DNA of 64,000 nucleotides from Linnemannia elongata (taxonomy: Eukaryota > Mortierellomycota > Mortierellomycetes > Mortierellales > Mortierellaceae): contig JAXBDG010000001.1 of NCBI GenBank assembly GCA_036320915.1, positions 2,936,001 to 3,000,000 on the forward strand, written 5' to 3'. Of this stretch, positions 23,583 through 33,212 are shown piece by piece; positions within the stretch are counted from its first letter, which is position 1, and every line of letters starts with the position of its first letter. The notes beneath the pieces were generated by a model, which saw only the letters and a program-made list of their open reading frames with translations, was not told the DNA's origin and did not search any database. The translations under genes were made by a program, and so were the position numbers.

Positions 23583-24105
23583 AGTTCAATTGTGTATTTA
23601 TTTTTTGTGTTTTTTTTTGTTGTACTTGATTGAAATGGTCATTCATGCCACTTACTTTTAAACTTTCATCAACGCCTAACCCGCAGCCAGAATCAAGCCT
23701 CGTACTCTATGCCCGCATCACAAGTGCAACTACGGGGCGAGACCGAGGAAAAGGTGACGCAAAAAAAATAGGTTGCGTTCAAATTTGCCAACTCTTATCT
23801 TCGGTAGAGTTTGAACTCGTTCTTTCATGCGTCCGTCGTCATTTGTCAAACATGCATGGGATACGTTGCTTTGGAGCGAATGACAACTGAAACCCAATTG
23901 TCATTTGCGTTCGTCTTCCTTGAACGCAACTGTACTTTTATTTTTGGTCCCTGTTACTAGAGTTCTCGTCTGTGTTTGGTGTTGTCGCAACTATGGTTAA
24001 AAGACAGGAGAGAGGGAGAGAAGTAAAAACGGGGATGGATAGGGGGAAGCTGGAGACAGGGGTTGGTTGCAGGTCGCCGTTGCCTTAGTACTTCGGTCAA
24101 AATTT
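23583..24105. other. Convergent intergenic region
   Basis: About 520 bp, T-rich at the left (TTTTTTGTG runs near 23600) and ending in a T15 run near 24120 inside the 3' end of the F-box pseudogene. No gene seen. Confidence 0.5.
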
Positions 24106-26183
24106 TTATTTTTCGCATTTTTTTTTTTTTTTTGTTGTCGTTTGCTTCTTGTTACAGATATAATACTGAACGGCCTTCTCTGGCCACATACCCAACTCAT
24201 ATCCAAATGGCAGCTTGTGCAATACTGGGAAGATACTATTGTTGCCCTCTTGATCCATCTCTGCAACCATCCTCTTGACACTCGATAACAACCCTATCTC
24301 CTGCAGAGGGTCACAGTCTTTCAAAAACGCAGCAGCAGCGAGTTGATTATCGTCATCGAGGGACATCGACTGCAAAGTTTCCATGCTTTCCTCCGTCTCC
24401 AGCAAACTCTCCCACGTCGAAACTTTTGTCCTCCGCATGGATGCGCTGACAGGTGTCCTTCCGCTCGGCACAATCCATTTCAGGTCAGAGATGTTGGATC
24501 GATCCAGTTTTTCTCGCTTCGTCGTCCCGTCAATCAGCGTCAGACTATTCAACGACCTAAGCCTGGTGAGCAAACAGAGTGCCCCATGCAGGTGAAGCGA
24601 GAGCGGGACAGAATGAGAGTGTCTAGTCTCTGCACTGTAGCTCTTGGTACAGTTTGCGACAATAACGAGATCCTCTAACACTGGACAGACTATAAAGATA
24701 TACCCAAAGACGAGCCTGGAATTGACTGTATTATTCTCGAGAGTCCTTCCATGGATCTCCAGGTGCAGTGTTCGTAGGCCTCGACACATCCACACCGGTC
24801 GGCGGACAGCAACAGGAACGGTCGTCGAATGTTTTTGTTGGTTAGTGTTAACACGGCTGAGAGCCTGGCTGGTGAGGCGCATACAAGCAGTCTTGTCAAG
24901 TCCTCCGTATTGAGATCGATTACAAATATCCATATTGTTGACAAAGACCGGGCTTCGGATCGCCTTGAGGTGAATCAGATGAGGCGACTGATAAAGGTAG
25001 TCGTGAAGCAAGTTTGCTGTGAAGGACTCTCGATGAAAACCACAGTGGTCCTGTTCAGGATGGAGGAGGTAAGGCGATAGGAGCTCCAGTGAAGTGACGA
25101 CGTTAGGCAACGCTGTCAGCTCTGTAGAAGCTGCGGGATAATCTCCTTCGGGAAGAGACACCACTCTGTCGAGTCCGGGACCATGTCAATCGCCCTGTCT
25201 TGAGTATAGGCGTCCAAGGGTGTCAATTCGTCTTTGATCGAAAAATGGCAAGAAGTGAGGTCAAGGTACTGCAAACGCAGCTGGACAAGTCGCCTCCAGT
25301 CATAGGTCAACATGCAGTCGAAGAAGGCCATCCTCACTGGCCCGATAAGCCGGAGTGTCGACAAGTTGGGTGTGATCCCCAAAAAGTCCTCCAGGCACCG
25401 TTGATCCAGCATGGCGTTTGTGATGACCAAGGTCCGGAGTCGTAGAGACCTCCCCGGTTCATAGTTCAGAGGCACCCATGTCCCGTCCAGTCGACATTTC
25501 GATTCGCCTCTTATAAAAAGTGTCTCGAGTAAAGGGCAATCCTCAACAATGTATTCCATCTAGATGGTGAATGGCTGTCTGATATCGATCTTAAGACTGG
25601 TCAATGTAGACGGGAACCTGACGGTCAAAAGCCCCAGATCATCCAACCATTGCTCTTCGCAATGTATTAAAGGTGCGCATTGGATTTCCAGCTGTGTAAT
25701 CGACTGATGTGGGTACAAAGGAGGTTGGTTCGCCGTCCCTTCTCCCCCTCCTCGTTCTCGGAGCCAACTTTTCAAACACGACGACCTTTGCGGCAGCTGT
25801 CCATCCCGATCATACTTCTTGAGCGCCTCCAAGAAATACGCAATCTGACGCCAATTCCCAACACGCGCGGCACCGCTGAGACGGACACAGCTCGCACCAG
25901 GGATCGCTACGACTGCTAACTCGACTGGTTCCGCAAGTGACCACCGTGTGTCCCACCAGAGGTCACGGTAGAGTCGATGTTGGTTCAGGTGGCTCCATTG
26001 GCGACAGACGGCGACGACTGAGCGGTTGATGGTAATGTCGTCCAGGAAAGAGAATATAAGCTCGAGGAGTTCGGGTATTTCGAGGGGTGAGAGGGTGGGT
26101 GGTGAACCCTGTTGGTTGGTGGAGGTGAGCTTTGGGCAAAGATGTTTTGAAATGAGAATGTGTTTTGTGGATGCGAACCGCAT
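24106..26183 (-). pseudogene. F-box protein pseudogene (stop codon plus frameshift)
   Basis: Paralogue of the intact F-box gene at 34583-36631. The N terminus keeps a good F-box (LEIPELLELIFSFLDD, VVAVCRQWSHLNQHRLYRDL). Two lesions break it. One is an in-frame TAG at 25562-25560, between QPFTI and MEYIVEDCPLLETL, where the paralogue continues PLEVIIADCPLLETL. The other is a one-base loss near 25130, where PKEIIPQLLQS meets a stop while the next frame resumes TELTALPNVVTSLELL. The rest (HLIHLKAIRSPVFVNN, VWMCRGLRTLHLEIH, SRLVFGYIFIVCPVLEDL, IGLLSSVKRMVAEMD) aligns well with the paralogue, so decay is recent. An intron could hide one lesion but not plausibly both. F-box proteins link substrates to SCF ubiquitin ligases. 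Confidence 0.8.
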
Positions 26184-26825
26184 GGCGCTGTGAAGTAGAG
26201 GGAAACGAGGACTGAATGAAAGGATGGAATCGAGTTGAGGGAGATGAAGGAATGTGGGGAGTGGTTGGGCAGAGGTGATGAGGAAAGTAGAAGAGGAGGA
26301 ATAAAAGAATGGGAGGAGGAGGAGAAAGAGAAAGCAAGAGCAAAACAACAACAACAACAACCCCTTTGCTCCAACGGATTATGGGTGTTTTGGTCTTGCA
26401 GGTGCGCCTTGAGCGAACAGGAAAATGGGATGATTGATCAAACTATTTGTGAAAGACGACGCCACCAACCTACTTTGTTTCAATTAGCCCATCAGTGATT
26501 AAGGAACCGCATCTTTTTTTGCTCGGTTGGACTGGATATGTAGCATCCTATAGGCATGTGCATCCTGTTGCCGACTAGAAAGTTTAAGGAACTCAGAACA
26601 TGCGAAAGCAAACCTACCACAAAGCGCATTCAATCAAAAGTAAGGACCCGTACGCATTACGAAAGGTCCGAAGGGTGAAAAAATCGGCCAGCTTGGTGTG
26701 GACGTAGAGGACCTGTTAACCTGGTAGGCATAAATACCAAGTGGATTTTCTCGCACGTAAGTCTCAGTTCTTTTTGTTCAGTTTGCTTGGAGCGCCGAGA
26801 AGGGTGCATGCAGAGACCCAGGTCG
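26184..26825. other. Intergenic region with tRNA-like relic
   Basis: Upstream region of the F-box pseudogene (GA-rich and AAC-repeat DNA up to 26360), then unique DNA to the transposon. At about 26768-26834 it holds a D-arm-like GTTCAG...GGAGC and, across the transposon insertion point, a B-box-like GGTTCAATTC, discussed as a finding. Confidence 0.45.
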
Positions 26826-26834
26826 GTGGTTCAA
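26826..26834. repeat. Left 9-bp target-site duplication of the transposon
   Basis: GTGGTTCAA directly abuts the left inverted repeat; the identical nonamer stands at 34561-34569 directly after the right inverted repeat. A perfect 9-bp duplication is the signature of Mutator-type integration. Confidence 0.92.
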
Positions 26835-26866
26835 GGGTTAATCTATTTGGCAACCCGGGTTGCTCA
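26835..26866 (+). repeat. Left terminal inverted repeat of the MULE
   Basis: 32 bp beginning GGGTTAATCTATT and ending GGGTTGCTCA; it matches the reverse complement of 34529-34560 at 30 of 32 positions. It contains the palindrome CAACCCGGGTTG. Internal to it lie further copies of the TTGACAACCC motif (26873, 26913) and CAACCGGGTTG (26943-26953), likely transposase-binding sites. Confidence 0.92.
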
Positions 26867-27054
26867 TTTTATTTGACAACCCTTTCCTTATTAGGAAAGT
26901 TTCATGGCTTATTTGACAACCCCCCAATCTATTCTCATTTTCCAACCGGGTTGCCGTATAACAGAAGGCCTGAGGCTCAACCGTTTTACCTGGACTAATA
27001 TCACCTTGTATTTTTTGTGCATAAATGTTGCGTCTTTGTTTAATCCAGGTCGTT

Positions 27055-28040
27055 CTATGGGTCAAACTGAGAGCGACGATGTTTTCTTGCATTGTGACCT
27101 TCTCCATTGCATACTCCACATTTTGTCGAGTGCTTCTTGACCTCGGTTACACTCCTTATCCGCGACGTTTTGGGTCTGCCTTTCGTCTTTACGTGAACTG
27201 GATCCCTCATTCCTTCAACTCCTCTACCTTTCACAATGACTTGATCGAGACTCTCCTTGACCATATCGAACACGTCCGGATTTGAGTCTACCACCGTAAT
27301 AATATCCTTCATCAGACCCGATATCTCGCCATAGCGGCGCTTTTTTGAAAGCTGGCTTTGATCATCTCGCGAGAGGGAGGGCGCCAATGGAAAAATCTTT
27401 TGAATATCGACCATGTACGTGGCGGCAGGGTTGACAGTTGCGTCCTCCAAGCCGACATATGCCTTCTGCGTCTTGGTGCGCAGGAAAGGCCCCATCGACT
27501 CTTCAAGGTCAATTGAATCCTGCAGCTCTTCCTTGAACCACCGTCTGGGAATAAGCTTGAGATGATACTTGCATCGACTATCGACTTGCATGAGGTGGAA
27601 AAAGTGCCGACACACAAGTCCATTGTTTTGGAGCAGAAGACAAGTACAAAGATACGAGTCGTCGTTCAGCAGGATAACATGCTGTCGTGTCTTTTGATCA
27701 ACGTCTAGGCGGTATGTCACATCAAACACGCACTTAATCCGGTCGCAAGTGACAGTTGCCATCAAGGACTTGAGCGAGGTTTTCAGACGGTCATCCCTGG
27801 ATGCCTTCTCAATCTACATGCGAAGGTAATAGCAATCATTAATGCCCTAGTCTTTTTTTTTTTTTTTTTTTTTTGGCTTAGCAACTTTCATCAACTAACG
27901 ATCTTTTTTTTTATAAGCTTACCTCCTCCACATCGCCTGCCTCGTTTAATTGCTCCCCACTGCGCTTGGTTGGTGAGCTTTCTTCCTTGGACGCCTTTTC
28001 AAACTACAGACGAAGGCAATAGCAATCATTAATGCCTTGA

Positions 28041-28071
<31 letters not shown>

Positions 28072-31000
28072 GGGCTTGGCAACTTTCATCAACTGACGAT
28101 CTTTTTTTTTTATAAACTTACCTCCTCAACATCGCCTGCCTCGTTTAATTGTTCCCCATTGCGCTCGGTTGGTAGGCCTTCTCCCTTGGATGCTCTTTTA
28201 AACTACAGACGAAGGCAAGAGCGATCTTCAGCGCCTTATTCATTTTTTTTTGGGGGCTTAGCAACTTTCATCAACAAACGATCTTTTTTTTTAAATAAGC
28301 TTACCTCCTCAACATCGCCTGCCTCGTTTAATTGCTCCCCACTGCGCTCGGTTGGTAGGCCTTCATCCTTGGACGCCTTTTCAAACTACAGACGAAGGCA
28401 ATATCAATCATTAATGCCTTGACCATTTTTTTGGGGGGGCTTTAGTATTTTTCATCATCTCACGATTTTATTATATGCTTACCTTGTCATCATCGCCAGC
28501 CTCGTTTGGCTGATCTTCATTGCACTCGGCAGCTCTTTCGACCTTGGTAGCTTGGTGCAATTCGGATTGATAATAGATGGATCGCATCATCTCCATCATC
28601 ATCTGGCCTTTTGCTGCGATGCCAAGAAAGCGACTGTTCACATCAATAATATCAGCAAACATCTTCTTGGTGAATTGGGTCAGTGAAGGATCAGCTGTCA
28701 TATCCATCCTGTAGTGTAGATACCGCGACGTCCTGGCCTCATCCGATAGCATCTTTTCAGTAGACTCGAATAGGACTGGAAGGGAGGTCTTGCTGTTAAC
28801 GGCTCGCTTGATGATTGCGTTTACACTCTCCACCCTTTGTGTTGCTTGAATTCCAGCGGTGAATCTTGTACCAACCCACGGCCACGCCCAGTGCTCGCGA
28901 CGCTTAAAGATCCACTCCAAGTAAGCCTCAACGTCTGGTTTGTCAACGCCAAAGACTTTAACGTGCTGCGACCATCTATTCTCGAAATCGACAACTGTGA
29001 GAGCATTTCGTGTAGTCCAAAAAGTGGAAATAAAAGCCTGCCAGTCCTTGCCGAGCGCGCCACGAAGATTTCTACCTAGATTTTGATGACCAAGATGCCA
29101 GATGCAGTTCAAGAGAACCGTGCGTCCAATGACGCTGGCGCAGGCAGCTTCCATTGCGTGATCGTTATCGACAATAATAGTATGCGGAGCAAGATTGTCG
29201 TTTGCCATCAACAACTGTCGAAGAATCCACTCATAGTCCTTTGTGTGCTCTCCGGAGACCAATGAACATCCAACCAGGCGATTTTTTCCACTGTTGTCGA
29301 CGATAACGATAGCATTGAAGGGCATACCAAACCGGTTCGTCTTGAAGGTATTATCGCTGAGGACCACATCCCGATAACGTCGGTAGAGGGATCTCTGAGA
29401 AGGACTCATCCAGAATATTCGTTGAAGGCGTCCTTCGGCATCAAGTTCTGTTGCAAAGTACCATTCCTTGTCCTTGCGCGCCTTGTCTTGTAGAAGCTTG
29501 TATAACTCTGCAGCCTCGGAGCCATCAGAGTACACATTGTTCCTCGTCTTTTGGATGGCGTTAGTGACCGTTCGAAGATCGAACACCTTGTCAGGCCACT
29601 CTTGATTCAGCAAGTAGATAATTTGCTTTGCGTTGAATCTGCCTGCCAGAGAAGAAATCTGCTCCAGCATTTTGTCGGTAAGCTGTCTGTCGCGTCGGTT
29701 GAATTCCATGGTGCCTTGCTCGAACCCGTGACCGCTGTGAGCTGTGACAGCGGTGGTGATGTGCCAGTACGGAGATATCATTTTTGGAGATCGAAGAACA
29801 ATACGGCAAGGACAGTTGGTGCGCTTGGAAATCTTGTTGCGATGCTTTTCTGGATCCACGTTTTTCCGCGATTCGTGTTTGCCGGCGTAAGAGCAACCAA
29901 AAATTACTATTCATAAACAAAATACATGGGTTAGACGGAAATTGTATTCAAGGAGGAGCACGTACAACTAGCAGTTTCATTATTTACCTCGGGGACATTG
30001 GCCATGTTGTTCTTCAAGTCTAGACTGCATTCGTCGCAACTGAAATCCTTGTCGGTGTGCCCAAGGATGGACCAGATCTTCAAAGATCTCCAGACTTTCA
30101 AATTGTTGGCCAAGCTGAGGTATCCACATCGATCCGTTATTCGTCTCATCAGGCTTGTCCACCACGCTAGTTTCACCACCAGCATTGTCCTCAGCAACTT
30201 CCCCTCCAGTGATCTCCACCTCAGAAATCTCCACCTGAGGAATCCCAACCTCAGAAATCTCCTCCTCGGCAATCTCCTCATCAGCAATCTCCACCTCAGA
30301 AATCTCTACCTCGACAATCTCCTCCTCAGAAATCTCCTCCTCAGAAATCTCCACCTCAGAAATCTCCACCTCGGCAATCTCCTCCTCAGAAATCTCCTCC
30401 TCAGAAATCTCCACCTCGGCAATCTCCTCCTCAGATATCTCCTCCTCAGAAATCTCCACCTCAGAAATCTCCACCTCGGCAATCTCCTCCTTACCAATCT
30501 CCTCACTAACCTTCCCCATAGCAGCCTTCATTCCCGATACGGCTCTGTGATCAAGTATCTTTACCTCTCGGTTCCGATCACTTTTTGTAGCAACATTGCA
30601 ATGACCTTGAGGTTCGATCTACATGTTAACAGCGGTTGTTAGGTTGTAAAGAAAGATATTTTCATACATAGTAATGAAGCTTGATGTTTTGTAACAATAT
30701 TTACCTTGCTATAGCCAGTTACCAGCTTAAGAAGCCTTAATCGATGTTGCGCAGACTTTGTATGGGTCCAAATTGCCGTCCTTGGATTCACGCTCCTCTC
30801 CACTGCATTAATGGCATTAACAGCGCACGATCCGCTTCCAGGAGGTTGTTGAGGAACGGCAAAGTGTCCAGTGTCGCAGTCCCACCGACCAATGTCAATG
30901 CCGCAGCATTTTATCCAATTGCGAACGTTGTTGATGGTCACTTCAGGGATAGAACACGAGAGAGAATCCCCGAATGAGATCTTGCGCCGCTCAAAATCGA

Positions 31001-31882
31001 CTTCAAGAGCACCCCAGTGATCCGGCATATGAACAATCGCGAATGCCTTTTCAAGTCGCCCACTCTTGACTAGGTCCTTCTTCCATTCCCAAAGGATATT
31101 TTGACCCCAGAGAATGATTTGAAGGGGAGGAATGAAGAGATATCGATCGTTTGCACCATATGACATGGAAAAGAGCTCCATGACTGTACGCACAATCTCA
31201 TCGTCAATGTAAATCTCTTTCATGAGGTCAAAGGTGTTTGAAATGCCTAGCGACGCGCCAGACGTTGGATTGAATTTCCACATCATGATGCCCGGGGTAG
31301 TGTAAAGAAGGGTACGGAACCAATCGGCGAACTCACGGTCGGAATTTACATCGATCCAATTCAGTATCTCTCTGGCCTTGACGATGAAAATGTTCGTGTC
31401 CACCGCACCTAGTAAGATCTTGACAGCTGCGGATGTAAAATCGCCTATGCCTTCGATACGAATTCCCCAAGCCCCTTCAGCTTCAACTATAAAAAAAGGA
31501 TTACTAAAGTTAGCACAGAGTTATATACCAAAAAAAAATGGGAGGGGGGGTTGTCGAATAGTTCAATCCAAAAAATGATGCAAAGGCAAATGAAAACGAT
31601 ATTGTTTATGCGCTTCATACCTAACATGGAGTTGGCTTGCAAAGCAATGTTTCTTGATGGAATAGTCCTGAGGGCTGCGAGTCTGGCCTCATATATCCTC
31701 TCCTTGGGTGGCGGGGGCTCATAGATGACCTCAACGTTGGCATTTGTTTTGATATTGGGCAAGGGAATTCCCAGCAACATTCGACCGGTCTGCAACTTTT
31801 GCCAGTAAGTACTGTACATAACCCTTGACTCTTTAGATTTTGGAGGACAGTCCTCAACAGGAATAGGCTCGGTGCTTGACAT
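27055..31882 (-). CDS. Ulp1-like protease / FAR1 / MULE transposase / SWIM fusion protein
   Basis: Transposase of the element, 1366 residues in the full splice model. Exons: 31882-31621, 31486-30705, 30618-29988, 29906-28483, then three 81-nt exons 28385-28305, 28202-28122 and 28003-27923, and last 27813-27055; all phases fit. Exon 2 is an Ulp1-type (C48) protease with His244 (DHWGALEVD), Asp261 (FGDSL), Gln301 and Cys308 (PQQPPGSGSCAVNA). Exon 3 begins in the same frame, without a start codon at its acceptor, and encodes EEI/EVEIS acidic repeats (about 380-480) and the first half of a FAR1 domain (about 514-558). The FAR1 domain continues in exon 4 with CSYAGK and KRTNCPCRI. The MULE DDE catalytic residues are Asp743 (LSDNTF), Asp805 (IVDNDHAME) and Glu918 (RVESVNAI), with the C-x2-H motif at 826-829. 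The SWIM finger is C1170-x-C1172...C1182-x-H1184, and the C-terminal CGVCNGEGH resembles a zinc knuckle. Independent genes or alternative starts are possible; exon 3 has an ATG at 30531. Confidence 0.85.
27923..28483 (-). repeat. Tandem exon-intron cassettes inside the transposase gene
   Basis: Three near-identical 81-bp exons (28385-28305, 28202-28122, 28003-27923), each flanked by TGTAG acceptor and GAG|GTAAG donor, separated by introns of about 100-120 nt that are themselves similar and carry long A/T runs. Each exon encodes 27 residues of the form F.KASK.E...P..R.GEQLNEAGDVEE. The end of the long exon (ERAAECNEDQPNEAGDDDK) and the start of the last exon (IEKASRDDRL) resemble the two halves of the cassette. 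Amplification therefore probably began from that exon-intron junction. Being phase 0 and a multiple of three, any number of copies keeps the frame. Confidence 0.85.
30190..30500 (-). repeat. Coding minisatellite (acidic EEI/EVEIS repeat)
   Basis: About twenty imperfect 15-bp units (GAGGAGATTTCTGAG-like on the minus strand) within exon 3 of the fusion gene, encoding SEEEI/SEVEI/AEVEI. The unit is a multiple of three, so length changes keep the frame. It forms a highly acidic linker between the protease and the FAR1 domain. Confidence 0.9.
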
Positions 31883-33212
31883 TCTAGCTTTACAATCAGC
31901 ACAACATCAACTATTAACAACTGCATATTGTTCAAGTGCAACAAGACTGGATATAAGTTTAATACTAACCGGGAACTGCGGGAAAAAGAGATCAGCAAAG
32001 GATGGGTCAAGAGTGTAACAAGTAAGCTCGATGGTTTTTTTCCTATCCTACCTTATCCTATATCAGCTTTTATAGCTTATTGCTGATGTGTCAAAAATAG
32101 GAGAAAACCGCCTTTCCTTTAGCACAAATTACACCTATTCATTATGGATCAAGCAGCTCTAAAGTCTCTTACAAGTGACAGAGAGTACAGGGTTGTCAAA
32201 AGTAATCGTCTTGCGCTGGTATGCTTAAAATTGTAGCGGGACCAGTTTATGTTGCAAGTCCGCAACACATCAATTCCCAGCTGTACCTTTTGCGATGCAT
32301 CAAAAAAAAAAAAGATAGAAAGCCAGGTGCCTTGCACATATACTACGGTACCACAATGGTTGGATGCGTATGTATGCTATGTGATGCTCCAGTCCGCTTT
32401 CAAGGAAAAAAAAAATTTTGGAAGGAAGAGAGGCGTCTCGCACACTTCCTACGATATCTTGAAGGATGTATGTACATGCCTGTTGCATACCATGCTCCGT
32501 TCTCAAGGAAAATTGTTTTTGCAAGGAAGAGAGGCGTCTCGCACACTTCCTACGATATCTTGAAGGATGTATGTACATGCCTGTTGCATACCATGCTCCG
32601 TTCCCAAGGAAAATTGTTTTTGCAAGGAAGAGAGGCTTCTCGCACACTTCCTACGATATCTTGAAGGATGTATGTACATGCCTGTTGCATACCATGCTCC
32701 GTTCCCAAGGAAAATTGTTTTTGCAAGGAAGAGAGGCGTCTCGCACACTTCCTACGATATCTTTAAGGATGTATGTGCATGCCTGTTGCATACCATGCCC
32801 CGTTCCTCTTTCGGGGAAAAAATATTTTTTTGGAAGGAAGGGAGGCGTCTCGCACACTTCCTACGATATCTTTAAGGATGTATGTACATGCCCGTTGCAT
32901 ACCATGCTCCGTTCTCAAGGAGAATTGTTTTTGCAAGGAAGAGAGGCGCCTTACACACTTGCTACGATACCTCAATGAATATACATATATATGGCTACTC
33001 AGCTAGCTTGATCAAGTATCTCTTTCAGAGTATTGTCTTATTCATAATCATCTGTTGAATAGTGAACTTTGGATTATGCATTTTCATATCAATGGTTTGT
33101 ATATAAAATGAGGCACATAAATATCCGAAAACATAGCACCTCCGATTCCTCACACATTCTTCATCTTCTTGCCAACCCCATCTCACTAAACCTTCCAGCA
33201 CCCTCTCTTGGC
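31883..33212. other. Divergent intergenic region of the transposon
   Basis: Region between the two element genes. Its centre is the 101-bp tandem array (32424-32977); the flanks are A/T-rich and presumably hold both promoters (TATATAAAATG at 33100-33110 precedes the rightward gene). Confidence 0.6.
32424..32977. repeat. 101-bp minisatellite array, about 5.5 copies
   Basis: Units start with GGAAGAGAGGCGTCTCG-like sequence at 32424, 32525, 32626, 32727, 32836 and 32937 (last partial). Spacing is 101 bp except once 109 bp, where the unit has CTTTCGGGGAAAAAATAT in place of the shorter AAGGAAAATTG stretch. Each unit contains GATGTATGTACATGCCTG with a TGTACA palindrome. The overlapping open frames here on both strands are artefacts of the repeat. 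Confidence 0.92.

Noticed and set aside
27816..28490. Tandem repeats in the transposase gene considered as a CRISPR-like array
   Set aside because: The repeat units are long (about 183-199 bp), contain splice sites and open exons, and have no short repeat-spacer pattern; the host is a eukaryote.
29998..30642. Plus-strand frame of LHLRNLLLRNL-type leucine/arginine repeats (214 codons)
   Set aside because: It is the antisense of the acidic EEI minisatellite in the fusion transposase; the minus strand has the conserved domains and phased introns.
30531..31882. Protease exons considered as an independent host gene captured by the element
   Set aside because: No stop codon, terminator or promoter separates them from the transposase exons, and both splice junctions are in phase; kept only as an alternative.
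32221..33006. Overlapping open frames of 60-170 codons on both strands
   Set aside because: They repeat the same peptide with frame slips because they read the 101-bp tandem array; no start context or splice logic supports a gene.
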